The notes: generated by a model from the letters alone, not told the origin. DNA of 64,000 nucleotides from Streptococcus plurextorum DSM 22810 (GCF_000423745.1 NZ_AUIO01000003.1:62001-126000), one strand, 5' to 3'; positions 16,248 to 25,274 are shown, counted from the first letter of the stretch. Translations and numbers: made by a program.

Positions 16248-17967
16248 AAAACTTTGGTGGTTTTTTCTCTTGGAAAAGCGCCGTTACCTGATTGGGATTG
16301 TGGCCTTAAGTTTGGTGGCAGTGCTCAATCTTGTGCCACCGATGGTCATGGGCGCTATCGTTGATAAAATTGCCAGTCAAAACTTGACCGCAAATGACTT
16401 GGCAATCCATATCATTTATCTGATATTATCAGCGCTTGGTATGTATGGGTTGCGCTATGTTTGGCGCATGTATATTTTAGGCACGTCTTATCGTTTAGGG
16501 CAGTTGATGCGTTTTAGGCTTTTTGAACAGTTTACCAAGATGTCACCGGCCTTTTATCAAAAGTATCGTACGGGAGATTTGATGGCTCATGCGACTAACG
16601 ATATCAATGCCTTAACTAGATTAGCTGGAGGAGGAGTGATGTCTGCGGTTGATGCCTCAGTCACAGCTCTGGTCACCTTGGCAACTATGTTTTTTAGCAT
16701 TTCTTGGCAGATGACTGTCATTGCTGTATTGCCTTTGCCATTTATGGCTGTGGCTACTAGCCGTCTGGGTCGTAAAAATCATGAGAGCTTCCATCAGTCG
16801 CAGGCCGCTTTTTCTGAGCTCAATAATAAGGTTCAGGAATCCGTTTCAGGCATAAAAGTTACCAAGTCTTTTGGCTATCAAAAGCAAGAAGCAGCAGGGT
16901 TTCAAGTGGTCAACCAAGCGGCTTTTGAAAAAAACATGGTCTCTATGAAATACAACGCTATGTTTGATCCGCTTGTGATGTTGTTTGTGGGGGCAAGTTA
17001 TGTGCTGACACTCTGGGTTGGTTCTTACATGGTCGAGGCAGGTCAGGTGACCGTAGGCAATTTGGTGACCTTTGTGTCCTACTTAGACATGCTGGTGTGG
17101 CCTTTGATGGCAGTTGGTTTTCTCTTTAATATCACTCAGCGTGGTAATGTTTCTTATGACCGCATTTCAGAATTACTGGACCAAGAATCGGATGTTTTAG
17201 ACAGCTCGACGCCTCTTGCTAGTATTAGCAATGGTCGCTTGGACTATGCGATTGAGCATTTTGCTTATGAGGGAGAGCCGACACTTGAAGGCGTTCACTT
17301 TAGCTTAGAAAAAGGACAAACCTTGGGGCTTGTTGGTCAGACAGGTTCGGGTAAGACGACTTTGATCAAATTGTTACTGCGAGAATATGATGTCACCCAA
17401 GGGGCTATCCGATTAAATGGGCATGATTTGCGTGATTATCGTTTGTCTGATTTGCGTAGCCTGATGGGCTATGTTCCGCAGGATCAGTTTTTATTTGCCA
17501 CGACTATCTTAGAGAATGTCCGGTTTGGAAATCCTGCTCTGCCATTGGACGACGTTAAAGCAGCGACCAAGTTAGCTCAGGTTTATGAAGACATCAAGGC
17601 CATGCCTGAAGGGTTTGATACGCTAATCGGAGAAAAGGGAGTCTCTTTGTCTGGCGGACAAAAACAACGCTTGGCCATGAGCCGTGCCATGATTTTAAAT
17701 CCCGATATTTTGATTTTGGACGATAGTTTGTCGGCTGTTGATGCCAAGACTGAGCACGCTATTATCGAAAATCTGAAAGACACGCGTGAGAACAAGACAA
17801 CCATCATCACCGCCCACAGGCTATCTGCGGTGGTTCATGCCGATTTGATTTTGGTCATGCAGGATGGAAAAATCCTTGAGCGAGGAAGTCATGAAGAGCT
17901 TTTAGCTCAAAATGGCTGGTACGCCGAGACTTATGCTGCCCAGCAGTTAGAAATGGAGGAGCTCTAA
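16234..17967 (+). CDS. Heterodimeric ABC exporter, subunit 1 (degenerate catalytic site)
   Basis: 577-residue type IV ABC exporter half: six membrane spans (residues ~15-310) then an ATPase domain. Walker A GQTGSGKTT, signature LSGGQKQRL, Walker B ILILDDSLSAVD. The residue after the Walker B Asp is Asp rather than the catalytic Glu, the mark of the degenerate half of BmrCD/SatAB/YheHI-type heterodimers. Ribosome site AAAAGGAA before ATG 16234. Its stop overlaps the partner start by 1 nt (TAATG). Multidrug or peptide export is likely from homology; the substrate is unknown. Confidence 0.92.
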   Translation: MKIIKKLWWFFLLEKRRYLIGIVALSLVAVLNLVPPMVMGAIVDKIASQNLTANDLAIHIIYLILSALGMYGLRYVWRMYILGTSYRLGQLMRFRLFEQFTKMSPAFYQKYRTGDLMAHATNDINALTRLAGGGVMSAVDASVTALVTLATMFFSISWQMTVIAVLPLPFMAVATSRLGRKNHESFHQSQAAFSELNNKVQESVSGIKVTKSFGYQKQEAAGFQVVNQAAFEKNMVSMKYNAMFDPLVMLFVGASYVLTLWVGSYMVEAGQVTVGNLVTFVSYLDMLVWPLMAVGFLFNITQRGNVSYDRISELLDQESDVLDSSTPLASISNGRLDYAIEHFAYEGEPTLEGVHFSLEKGQTLGLVGQTGSGKTTLIKLLLREYDVTQGAIRLNGHDLRDYRLSDLRSLMGYVPQDQFLFATTILENVRFGNPALPLDDVKAATKLAQVYEDIKAMPEGFDTLIGEKGVSLSGGQKQRLAMSRAMILNPDILILDDSLSAVDAKTEHAIIENLKDTRENKTTIITAHRLSAVVHADLILVMQDGKILERGSHEELLAQNGWYAETYAAQQLEMEEL

Positions 17968-19715
17968 TGTCAACGAAATCAAACCAATGGGCAGTCTTTA
18001 AACGGCTCCTGTCCTATCTGAGCCATTACAAGGGATTAACGGTTTTGGCTCTTGCCTTTCTTTTGGCAACGACGGTTTTGCAGACAGTGATTCCGCTTGT
18101 TGCTAGCCGTTTTATCGATGATTATCTGGGTAATGTCACCCAGAGAGCGGGGCTGATTTTAGTGGGATATTACCTGCTTTACCTGTTGCGTGCTGCCTTT
18201 TCTTATCTTGGCAATCTGCTATTTGCTCGTGTGTCTTACAGTATTGTCCGGGATATCCGTAGAGATGCTTTTGCTAATATGGAGCGTTTAGGCATGTCTT
18301 ATTTTGACAAAACACCGGCTGGTTCCATCGTATCTCGTCTGACAAATGATACCGAATCTATCAGTGAGATGTTTTCTGGACTGTTGGCTAGTTTTATCTC
18401 AGCCATTTTCGTCTTTACGGTAACCCTTTACACTATGCTTGTCTTAGATATCAAGTTAACGGGTCTAGTAGTGATTTTTCTACCTTTTATCTTTATCTTG
18501 GTCAATCTCTACCGTAAAAAATCCACGAGTGTGATTGAGAAGACTCGCTCCCTCTTATCGGATATTAACGCTAAGCTAGCTGAAAGTATTGAGGGGATTC
18601 GCATCATTCAGGCCTTTAATCAGGAGGAACGCCTCAAAGCTGAATTTGATGCCATCAACGAAGAGCATGTCCTTTATTCCAATCGTTTTATGGCGTTAGA
18701 TAGCCTGATGCTTCGCCCTGCTATGTCCCTTTTAAAGCTATTAGTTTACGCTGCTATCATGGCTTATTTTGGCCTGTCTGGTATGAAACTTGCTGTGACA
18801 GCAGGGACAATTTACGCTTTTATCCAGTATGCTAACCGACTCTTTGACCCGCTAATTGAGGTCAGTCAAAATTTTTCAACCCTGCAGACATCGATGGTAT
18901 CTGCTGGTCGCGTTTTTAAACTGATTGATGAAAGCAATCATGAACCTGTTCAAGAAGAACACAGCAATGCTCAAGTGACGGAAGGAAACATCGCCTTTAA
19001 AAATGTTTGCTTTTCTTATGATGGCAAGCGCCAAATTCTAGACAATATTTCCTTTGAAGTGAAAAAAGGGGAAACAATCGCTTTTGTTGGACACACTGGC
19101 TCTGGAAAATCCTCTATTATCAACGTCTTTATGCGTTTTTATGAATTTTCACAAGGTCAAGTCCTGATTGATGGTCTTGATATCAGGCAGTATCCCCAGT
19201 CAGAACTCCGTAAGTCCATCGGCTTGGTCTTGCAAGACCCTTTTCTCTATCATGGCACCATTAAGTCAAATATCGCCATGTATCAAGAGGTGACGGACGA
19301 AGAAATCCAGGCAGCAGCTGCCTTTGTTGATGCTGATCAGTTTATCCAGAAATTACCTGAAGCATATGATACTCCTGTTTCAGAGCGTGGGGCATCATTC
19401 TCGACAGGTCAGCGTCAGCTATTGGCCTTTGCAAGAACAGTAGCCAGTCAGCCTAAAATTCTCATTTTAGATGAAGCGACGGCAAATATTGATTCTGAGA
19501 CAGAAAGTATCGTGCAAGCTTCCCTGGCCAAGATGAGACAAGGGCGTACGACGATTGCTATTGCTCACCGTTTATCTACCATTCAAGATGCGAACTGTAT
19601 CTACGTGCTTGACAAGGGGCGCATCATTGAATCTGGGACGCACGAAGAGCTATTGGCACTTGGCGGAACCTACTACAAGATGTATGAGCTGCAATCGGGT
19701 TCTTTAAAAAACTAG
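17967..19715 (+). CDS. Heterodimeric ABC exporter, subunit 2 (catalytic)
   Basis: 582-residue partner of the preceding exporter half: six membrane spans then an ATPase domain with Walker A GHTGSGKSS, Walker B ILILDEATANID with the catalytic Glu, and H-loop AIAHRLST. Its signature is FSTGQRQLL, with Thr in place of the first Gly of the usual LSGGQ. So the composite site made from subunit 1 Walker motifs plus this signature is altered on both faces, while the other site is canonical. Translationally coupled to subunit 1. Confidence 0.92.
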   Translation: MSTKSNQWAVFKRLLSYLSHYKGLTVLALAFLLATTVLQTVIPLVASRFIDDYLGNVTQRAGLILVGYYLLYLLRAAFSYLGNLLFARVSYSIVRDIRRDAFANMERLGMSYFDKTPAGSIVSRLTNDTESISEMFSGLLASFISAIFVFTVTLYTMLVLDIKLTGLVVIFLPFIFILVNLYRKKSTSVIEKTRSLLSDINAKLAESIEGIRIIQAFNQEERLKAEFDAINEEHVLYSNRFMALDSLMLRPAMSLLKLLVYAAIMAYFGLSGMKLAVTAGTIYAFIQYANRLFDPLIEVSQNFSTLQTSMVSAGRVFKLIDESNHEPVQEEHSNAQVTEGNIAFKNVCFSYDGKRQILDNISFEVKKGETIAFVGHTGSGKSSIINVFMRFYEFSQGQVLIDGLDIRQYPQSELRKSIGLVLQDPFLYHGTIKSNIAMYQEVTDEEIQAAAAFVDADQFIQKLPEAYDTPVSERGASFSTGQRQLLAFARTVASQPKILILDEATANIDSETESIVQASLAKMRQGRTTIAIAHRLSTIQDANCIYVLDKGRIIESGTHEELLALGGTYYKMYELQSGSLKN

Positions 19716-19768
19716 AAAGTAGCTAAATATAGTGGTGTTGCCTATCTGTGAGAGCTTCTTAGCAAAGA

Positions 19769-20167
19769 TTAGAGAACTCCAATCCAAGAAGCCACTAGAA
19801 CAGTCCCGTAACCCAATAGTAAAAATGGTAAAAAGGCAATGGTTTTACTGTTATTGAGTTTTAGCATATAGAAGACAATCCCAAGCAGACTTGCTATCTG
19901 AATAATCCAAAGAATTTGAACCACTGTTAGGCCTAACCCCAAACTGGCAAGGTAAAAAAAGTCGCCAGCACCGATACCAATATTGTTAATTAGGGTTACA
20001 AATCCTAAGAGGCAAAAGATTAGAAACGTCAGATTGGCAGGATAAAAGAGCAGAAGTAACAAGGTTAGGCCTAGCCAGATAATGAGCGGATATTCTTGAG
20101 ATTTGATATCATAGCAGGAGAGAATGATTCCCAAAGTTACTGTTATAAGATAAAAAATGATTTCCAT
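19769..20167 (-). CDS. Minimal A24-family (type IV prepilin) peptidase
   Basis: 132-residue hydrophobic protein with about four to five membrane spans. It keeps both aspartates of the A24 peptidases: CYDIKSQEYP (near residue 19) and GIGAGDFF (near residue 68). It lacks the N-terminal cysteine-containing methylase domain of ComC/PilD, so it resembles the short FlaK-like form. No pilin or competence gene lies nearby. It is convergent with the ABC exporter and divergent from the phosphatase gene. It may process ComGC-type prepilins encoded elsewhere, or be a remnant of comC. Confidence 0.75.
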   Translation of the reverse strand: MEIIFYLITVTLGIILSCYDIKSQEYPLIIWLGLTLLLLLFYPANLTFLIFCLLGFVTLINNIGIGAGDFFYLASLGLGLTVVQILWIIQIASLLGIVFYMLKLNNSKTIAFLPFLLLGYGTVLVASWIGVL

Positions 20168-20234
20168 ACTTAGTTATTCGATAATCTGAGTCAAAATGGT
20201 AAAATACACTCATCAGAGGCGAGGAGGAGATGCG

Positions 20235-20963
20235 ATGGCAAAGAAATTATTTGTCGTGGGAGATATTCATGGTCAGTTTGATCTTTTGCAAGAATTGCTC
20301 AAGCATTGGGACAGAGAAAGTCAGGATTTGGTTTTCTTGGGAGATTTAGCAGATCGTGGTCCAAAGTCCAAAGAGGTTTTTGAGCTGGTGATGGATTTAG
20401 TGGCTAGAGAACAAGCAGTCTGCGTGGTTGGCAATCATGAGGACATGATGTTGCGCTGGCTAAAAAATCCAGAGGACAAAATGGACTGGTATCTGAGAAA
20501 CGGCGCTAAAGAAACCTTCGATAGTTTATTTTACCCTGGTATTACAGCGGAAAAGACACCATTGGAAATTGCAGAGCTTCTTAAGACAGAGTATGCGGAC
20601 GTTTTGGATTTCATTACCGAACTCCCGACTTATTTTGAACATCAATATGCTATCTGTGTCCATGCAGGTTTTGATTTGACCTTAGATAATTACCGAGAGA
20701 CTTCTCGGTATGATGCGATGTGGATTCGAGAAGCTTTTTATCGGAGTTCTGTAGTGCCTGATAAGTTAATTGTTCATGGGCATACGCCAGTTATTGATAT
20801 TCGTCAAGATAAACGTCAAACCCAAGTCCTCTATCAGAAGAATAAACTGAATATCGACGGTGGAGCTGTCTATGGCGGTAGCCTTCATGGGGTTATTATT
20901 GGCGAAGAAGGGCTGGAAGCAGATTATCAGATTTTTCATCCCCATTATCTTATTGATAACTAA
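20235..20963 (+). CDS. Metallophosphoesterase (PrpE/ApaH-like phosphatase)
   Basis: 242-residue calcineurin-like phosphoesterase with the full metal-binding set: GDIHGQFD (residues ~9-16), GDLADRGPK (~38), VVGNHEDMM (~66), CVHAGF (~141) and VHGHTPV (~180). The closest named relatives are PPP-type Ser/Thr phosphatases and Ap4A hydrolase-like enzymes; the true substrate is open. ATG 20235 has GGAGGAG directly upstream; the frame could start earlier only at a site without a ribosome site. A terminator follows and shares its sequence with the next promoter. Confidence 0.87.
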   Translation: MAKKLFVVGDIHGQFDLLQELLKHWDRESQDLVFLGDLADRGPKSKEVFELVMDLVAREQAVCVVGNHEDMMLRWLKNPEDKMDWYLRNGAKETFDSLFYPGITAEKTPLEIAELLKTEYADVLDFITELPTYFEHQYAICVHAGFDLTLDNYRETSRYDAMWIREAFYRSSVVPDKLIVHGHTPVIDIRQDKRQTQVLYQKNKLNIDGGAVYGGSLHGVIIGEEGLEADYQIFHPHYLIDN

Positions 20964-20993
20964 AGGTCGTAAAAATAATGCAACCGTTTGCGA

Positions 20994-21021
20994 AAATCAC
21001 TTGAAAAGAAGTGGTTTTTTT
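20994..21021 (+). terminator. Phosphatase-gene terminator overlapping the yqgQ promoter
   Basis: Stem AAATCACTT / AAGTGGTTT (one G-T pair), T run. The loop region supplies the TTGAAA -35 box of the next gene. Confidence 0.7.
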
Positions 21022-21029
21022 GTTACTAT
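21001..21029 (+). promoter_or_regulatory. yqgQ-glk promoter (leaderless type)
   Basis: TTGAAA (21001-21006), 17-nt spacer, TACTAT (21024-21029), then 6 nt to ATG 21036. Transcription would begin at or next to the start codon. Confidence 0.7.
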
Positions 21030-21035
21030 TTTTAT

Positions 21036-21263
21036 ATGAAAACCCTTTATGATGTACAACAATTGTTAAAGCATTTCGGCATCATTGTCTATCTCGGCAA
21101 GCGACTTTATGATATTGAACTGATGAAAATTGAGCTTCGTAGCCTCTATGATAATGGCCTGATTAACCAAGAAGACTATCTGGTTGCTGAATTGATATTA
21201 CGACGTGAACATCGCTTAGAAATGGAGAAAGAAATAAATGACAAAAAAACTTTTAGGGATTGA
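21036..21263 (+). CDS. yqgQ: YqgQ (DUF910) family protein
   Basis: 75-residue protein of the YqgQ/DUF910 family (MKTLYDVQQLLKHFG, GLINQEDY), a small three-helix protein of unknown function usually encoded beside glucokinase, as here. It has no ribosome site; a -10 box ends 6 nt before the ATG, so the messenger is probably leaderless. The 3' end overlaps glk by 26 nt, which implies translational coupling and puts the glk ribosome site inside this gene. Confidence 0.85.
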   Translation: MKTLYDVQQLLKHFGIIVYLGKRLYDIELMKIELRSLYDNGLINQEDYLVAELILRREHRLEMEKEINDKKTFRD

Positions 21264-22209
21264 CCTTGGTGGAACCACTGTAAAATTTGGCATTTTAACC
21301 TTTGATGGTCAAGTGCAAGAGAAATGGGCTATTGAAACCAATATCCTTGGCAATGGGCAAAAAATTGTGCCTGATATTGTCGCTTCCATTAAGCACCATT
21401 TGGCATTGTATGGTTTGACCAAGGAGGATTTTGCAGGTATCGGTATGGGCTCTCCAGGAGCGGTGGACCGTGAGAAAAAAACGGTGACTGGTGCTTTCAA
21501 TCTTGGTTGGGTAGAGACACAGGAAGTCGGATCGATTATCGAAGCGGAGCTGGGTATTCCTTTTGCTATCGACAATGATGCCAATGTGGCGGCACTTGGT
21601 GAGCGCTGGGTCGGTGCTGGAGCTAACAATCCAGATGTCGTTTTTGTTACCCTAGGAACGGGAGTCGGCGGAGGAGTTATTGCTGATGGCAATCTCATTC
21701 ATGGCGTAGCTGGAGCTGGTGGAGAAATTGGTCATATCGTTGTTGAAACAGGCTCAGATGCTTTTGATTGTACTTGTGGTAGTCTAGGCTGTCTTGAAAC
21801 AGTTGCTTCGGCTACAGGAGTGGTTCGTTTGGCGCGTCAAATGGCAGAGCAGTACGAAGGCGACTCTCCAATCAAAGCTGCAGTTGATAACGGCGATGTG
21901 AGTTCTAAAGCTATTTTTGATGCTGCGCAAGCAGGTGATGCTTTTGCTAACCGTATTGTTGATCGATTTACCTTTTATTTGGGGCTTGCAACAGCCAATA
22001 TTTCGAACATTCTCAATCCTGATTCTGTGGTTATCGGAGGAGGGGTCTCTGCTGCGGGAGAATTTCTACGTAGCCGTGTGGAAGAACATTTCAAAAAATA
22101 CACTTTCCCACAAGTTCGTCAAACCACCAAGATTAAACTGGCTGAGTTAGGTAATGATGCAGGTATCATTGGTGCTGCTAGTCTCGCACGACTTTTGTCA
22201 GGAGAGTAA
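21238..22209 (+). CDS. glk: Glucokinase (ROK family)
   Basis: 323-residue ROK-family kinase phosphorylating glucose with ATP. N-terminal phosphate-binding motif DLGGTTVKFG (residues 9-18), the ROK zinc site CTCGSLGCLE (residues ~180-189) and the EIGH sugar-binding motif nearby. GGAGAAAG precedes ATG 21238 within yqgQ. The rhodanese-like gene follows 9 nt later, so yqgQ-glk-rhodanese is one operon, a common streptococcal and bacillary order. Confidence 0.94.
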   Translation: MTKKLLGIDLGGTTVKFGILTFDGQVQEKWAIETNILGNGQKIVPDIVASIKHHLALYGLTKEDFAGIGMGSPGAVDREKKTVTGAFNLGWVETQEVGSIIEAELGIPFAIDNDANVAALGERWVGAGANNPDVVFVTLGTGVGGGVIADGNLIHGVAGAGGEIGHIVVETGSDAFDCTCGSLGCLETVASATGVVRLARQMAEQYEGDSPIKAAVDNGDVSSKAIFDAAQAGDAFANRIVDRFTFYLGLATANISNILNPDSVVIGGGVSAAGEFLRSRVEEHFKKYTFPQVRQTTKIKLAELGNDAGIIGAASLARLLSGE

Positions 22210-22218
22210 GGAGTAGCC

Positions 22219-22602
22219 ATGTCACCATTTTCAATGATTCTTTGGTTGATTATTTGTGTCTGGACACTCCTATTAGTTTGGAATTATATTCGTGTCCGTA
22301 GGGCGGCTACTTTTCTTAAGGCTGAGGAGTTTGAAGCGAAATTAAATGGGGCACAACTGGTTGATATTCGAAAACCAGAATCTTTTCAAAAAGGGCATAT
22401 CCTAAGAGCTAGGAATTTACCTGCTGCCACCTTTAGCCAGTCTATTGGTGCGCTTCGAAAGGATAAACCGATTTTGCTCTATGATGAGACTAGAGGTTCT
22501 GATTTGGCGCGAGTCATCCTTTTGCTGAAAAAATCAGGTTACCGAGATGTCTATGTTCTAAAAAATGGATTTAGTCATTGGACTGGAAAAATTATTCGTT
22601 AA
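22219..22602 (+). CDS. Membrane-anchored rhodanese-like protein without the catalytic Cys
   Basis: 127 residues: one N-terminal membrane span (residues ~5-24), then a rhodanese domain with VDIRKPESFQKGHI and the C-terminal NGFSHW. The active-site loop reads LYDETRGSD; the position normally holding the persulfide-forming Cys is Asp, so sulfurtransferase activity is not expected. It is of the YqhL/GlpE-like group found after glk in Firmicutes. A binding or scaffold role is more likely than catalysis. Ribosome site AAGGAG before ATG 22219. Confidence 0.85.
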   Translation: MSPFSMILWLIICVWTLLLVWNYIRVRRAATFLKAEEFEAKLNGAQLVDIRKPESFQKGHILRARNLPAATFSQSIGALRKDKPILLYDETRGSDLARVILLLKKSGYRDVYVLKNGFSHWTGKIIR

Positions 22603-22627
22603 AAAGCTGGGTCTGCCCAGCCTTTTG
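22601..22627 (+). terminator. glk operon terminator
   Basis: Stem GCTGGG / CCCAGC with loop TCTG, preceded by A run and followed by CTTTTG. Confidence 0.75.
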
Positions 22628-22757
22628 TTGATTATTTTTATAGTACACAAATTGCCATTATTATAGCACAGACTTTCAGACCTGGAAGTTCTTACTGTGG
22701 TTATTAGTGATGGATTGGTGTATAATGGAAGTAGAAAAACGGTTACAAGGAGATCAC

Positions 22758-23546
22758 ATGACGGAGATTGATTACAAAAAGGTAACAGGACTCGTCCATT
22801 CAACAGAGAGTTTTGGATCGGTTGATGGACCAGGGATTCGTTTCATTATCTTTTTACAAGGTTGTAAGTTACGGTGCCAATACTGCCATAATCCCGATAC
22901 TTGGGAAATGGAGTCCAATAAAGCTAAAGAGCGTACGGTAGAAGATGTCTTAGAAGAGGCCTTGAAATTCCGTAATTTCTGGGGGAAAAATGGAGGCATT
23001 ACAGTTTCTGGTGGTGAGGCAATGCTTCAGATTGACTTTTTGATTGCCTTGTTCACAGAAGCTAAAAAATTAGGCATTCATACGACCTTAGATACCTGTG
23101 GATTTGCTTATCGTCCCACTCCAGAGTATCATGAAATTGTAGATAAGCTATTGGCCGTGACAGATTTGGTCTTGTTAGATTTAAAAGAAATTAATCCTGA
23201 ACAGCACAAAGTGGTTACAAGACAACCCAACACAAATATTCTTAAGTTTGCCCATTACCTGTCAGATAAGAATATCCCTGTCTGGATTAGACATGTCTTG
23301 GTGCCTGGTCTAACGGATATCGATGAAGATTTGATAGAACTTGGAAAGTTTGTTAAAACCCTTAAAAATGTCGATAAGTTTGAAATTCTTCCTTATCACA
23401 CTATGGGAGAATTCAAATGGCGTGAGCTAGGGATTCCTTACCCGCTAGAAGGAGTTAAGCCCCCTACCCGAGAACGTGTCCAGAATGCTAAAGAGTTGAT
23501 GGAGACAGAATCTTACACAGACTATTTGAAACGTGTCCAACACTAG
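22758..23546 (+). CDS. pflA: Pyruvate formate-lyase activating enzyme
   Basis: 262-residue radical-SAM enzyme that installs the glycyl radical on pyruvate formate-lyase under anaerobic conditions. Cluster motif CKLRCQYC (CxxxCxxC) at residues ~36-43, followed by HNPDTW; SGGEAM near residue 85 contacts SAM. ATG 22758 has AAGGAG at normal spacing; the upstream extension from 22707 would overlap the TATAAT box at 22721-22726. Monocistronic, as usual; pfl is not in the window. Confidence 0.93.
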   Translation: MTEIDYKKVTGLVHSTESFGSVDGPGIRFIIFLQGCKLRCQYCHNPDTWEMESNKAKERTVEDVLEEALKFRNFWGKNGGITVSGGEAMLQIDFLIALFTEAKKLGIHTTLDTCGFAYRPTPEYHEIVDKLLAVTDLVLLDLKEINPEQHKVVTRQPNTNILKFAHYLSDKNIPVWIRHVLVPGLTDIDEDLIELGKFVKTLKNVDKFEILPYHTMGEFKWRELGIPYPLEGVKPPTRERVQNAKELMETESYTDYLKRVQH

Positions 23547-23577
23547 TCAGAAAATCTATTTAAAGAGGAAATTTCTG

Positions 23578-23727
23578 ATGAGCTTGGTCTCCAAAAAGAG
23601 ATTTATAGTATGGTAGGCCGACTTCTGCTTGATTTTAGGCTATGCTTTTTCCATTATGTTGCCACTTAGTATCGGCTTTTTAGTACGCTTTTTACTTTTC
23701 ATTTTTAAACACTCAGTTGTGTTATGA
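23578..23727 (+). pseudogene. Small membrane-protein ORF with one in-frame TAG
   Basis: A 48-residue frame starting at ATG 23578 behind a good ribosome site (AAAGAGG). It reads MSLVSKKRFIVW, then TAG (23614-23616), then a hydrophobic stretch (LILGYAFSIMLPLSIGFLV) typical of one membrane span, ending at TGA 23725. Replacing the TAG by CAG would restore a continuous small membrane protein. I do not recognise the family. It is either a recent pseudogene, a chance frame or a sequence error. Confidence 0.4.
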
Positions 23728-23739
23728 GTGGACTGTCTA

Positions 23740-23766
23740 AGGTTGACCAGAGGTCGACCTTTTTCA
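23740..23766 (+). terminator. Terminator downstream of pflA
   Basis: 9-bp stem AGGTTGACC / GGTCGACCT with loop AGA and a T run. Confidence 0.8.
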
Positions 23767-23771
23767 CTTTT

Positions 23772-23800
23772 TTGCTTAATTTCTTAAATTTTGCTAGAAT
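23772..23800 (+). promoter_or_regulatory. ppaC promoter
   Basis: TTGCTT (23772-23777), 17-nt spacer, TAGAAT (23795-23800), 31 nt before ATG 23832. Confidence 0.65.
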
Positions 23801-23831
23801 ATAGAAGAAAATCTTTTAAGAGGTAAATGAC

Positions 23832-24767
23832 ATGTCTAAATTTTTTGTTTTTGGTCACCAAAATCCTGACACAGATGCTATCGCATCTTCATACGGTTGG
23901 GCCTACTTGGAGCGTGAGGCTTTCGGTCGCGATGCGGAAGCAGTTGCCCTCGGAACTCCTAATGAAGAAACAGCCTTTGCACTGGACTACTTCGGTGTAA
24001 CAGCACCGCGTGTGGTTGAATCAGCTAAGGCAGAAGGTGTTAGCCAAGTTATCTTGACTGACCACAATGAATTCCAACAGTCGATCGCAGACATCAAGGA
24101 AGTGGAAGTGGCGGCGGTTATCGACCACCACCGTGTTGCTAACTTTGAAACTGCAAACCCACTTTATATGCGTTTGGAGCCAGTTGGTTCAGCTTCTTCG
24201 ATCGTTTACCGTGCTGCTAAGGAAAATGGTGTCACCCTTCCAAAAGAAGTGGCAGGTTTACTCTTGTCTGGCTTGATTTCAGATACCCTCTTGCTCAAAT
24301 CACCAACCACTCATGCTTCTGACCCACAGGTAGCCGCAGAGTTGGCAGAATTGGCTGGGGTTAACTTAGAAGAATACGGTTTGGCACTTTTGAAAGCTGG
24401 TACTAACCTTGCCAGCAAGTCAGCAGAAGAATTGATTGACATTGATGCAAAAACCTTTGGCTTGAATGGCAATGACGTCCGTGTAGCCCAAGTCAACACC
24501 GTTGATATTGCGGAAGTCTTGGAACGCCAAGCAGAGATTGAAGCAGCGATGACAGCCGCTTCTGCAGCAAATGGCTACTCTGACTTTGTCCTCATGATTA
24601 CGGACATCGTTAACTCAAACTCTGAAATCCTTGCCCTTGGAAGCAACATGGACAAGGTGGAAGCAGCCTTCAACTTCAAGTTGGAAAACAACCATGCCTT
24701 CCTTGCGGGTGCCGTTTCCCGTAAGAAACAAGTGGTACCACAATTAACAGAAGCGTTTAACGCATAA
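23832..24767 (+). CDS. ppaC: Manganese-dependent inorganic pyrophosphatase (family II)
   Basis: 311-residue DHH-family enzyme hydrolysing pyrophosphate to drive biosynthetic reactions. Metal-binding motifs GHQNPDTDA (residues 8-16), TDHN (~76) and VIDHHR (~96, the DHH motif); the C-terminal DHHA2 domain has AVSRKKQ near residue 295. Length matches the streptococcal enzyme. AAGAGG precedes ATG 23832. Codon use is G+C-rich like the next gene. A terminator with a UUCG tetraloop follows. Confidence 0.96.
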   Translation: MSKFFVFGHQNPDTDAIASSYGWAYLEREAFGRDAEAVALGTPNEETAFALDYFGVTAPRVVESAKAEGVSQVILTDHNEFQQSIADIKEVEVAAVIDHHRVANFETANPLYMRLEPVGSASSIVYRAAKENGVTLPKEVAGLLLSGLISDTLLLKSPTTHASDPQVAAELAELAGVNLEEYGLALLKAGTNLASKSAEELIDIDAKTFGLNGNDVRVAQVNTVDIAEVLERQAEIEAAMTAASAANGYSDFVLMITDIVNSNSEILALGSNMDKVEAAFNFKLENNHAFLAGAVSRKKQVVPQLTEAFNA

Positions 24768-24773
24768 ATACCT

Positions 24774-24794
24774 AGCACCTTCGGGTGCTTTTTT
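24774..24794 (+). terminator. ppaC terminator
   Basis: AGCACC / GGTGCT stem with a TTCG tetraloop and six T residues, ending just before the AAAGGAG ribosome site of the next gene. Confidence 0.85.
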
Positions 24795-24809
24795 ACTAAA
24801 GGAGAAACA

Positions 24810-25274
24810 ATGTCCTATACAGTTAATTTCAAAGAAGTCGAAACGACGGGCTTGGAAACCAGCCCTGTCGCAGCTGTTTTGGCAGGTCTGCGTGCCAACG
24901 AAGCCCGCTATTTCTGGAACAAGTATAAGCAGGAGTTCGTGGTCTATAGCCCAGAGGAGAAGCCTGAAATCCTGCCCTTCATCGAGAAGGTCTTGACAGA
25001 GCGGGACATGAACTTTCCATATACCCCACTTAACGTAGCCCAGCTTGAAGTAGATGGCATTCTCTGGTCATTTGTCTTTTATGACAATGGCCTGGCTGTC
25101 AATGTCCTCTATACGCTAGAAGAAGGAGGCAAACGAGCAGTCGGATTCAAATTGTCAGACGGCATTGAGATTCCCAAAGAATTTGAAGGCAAATTCAAGT
25201 TTGCCCGCCAACGCTCCAAACTAGCAGGCGAAATCCGTGGTACCTTCTTTGTGGTCAAGGGAGAGTATTTGTAA
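24810..25274 (+). CDS. Conserved hypothetical protein
   Basis: 154-residue soluble protein with no signal peptide or membrane span and no motif I can name. It is acidic to neutral with mixed alpha/beta pattern (ILPFIEKVLTERDM, GILWSFVFYDNGLAVNVLYTL). It has a strong ribosome site (AAAGGAGAAACA) but no clear promoter other than read-through past the ppaC terminator, whose hairpin ends 15 nt before the start. The G+C-rich codon use matches ppaC. Bracketed by terminators on both sides. Confidence 0.75.
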   Translation: MSYTVNFKEVETTGLETSPVAAVLAGLRANEARYFWNKYKQEFVVYSPEEKPEILPFIEKVLTERDMNFPYTPLNVAQLEVDGILWSFVFYDNGLAVNVLYTLEEGGKRAVGFKLSDGIEIPKEFEGKFKFARQRSKLAGEIRGTFFVVKGEYL

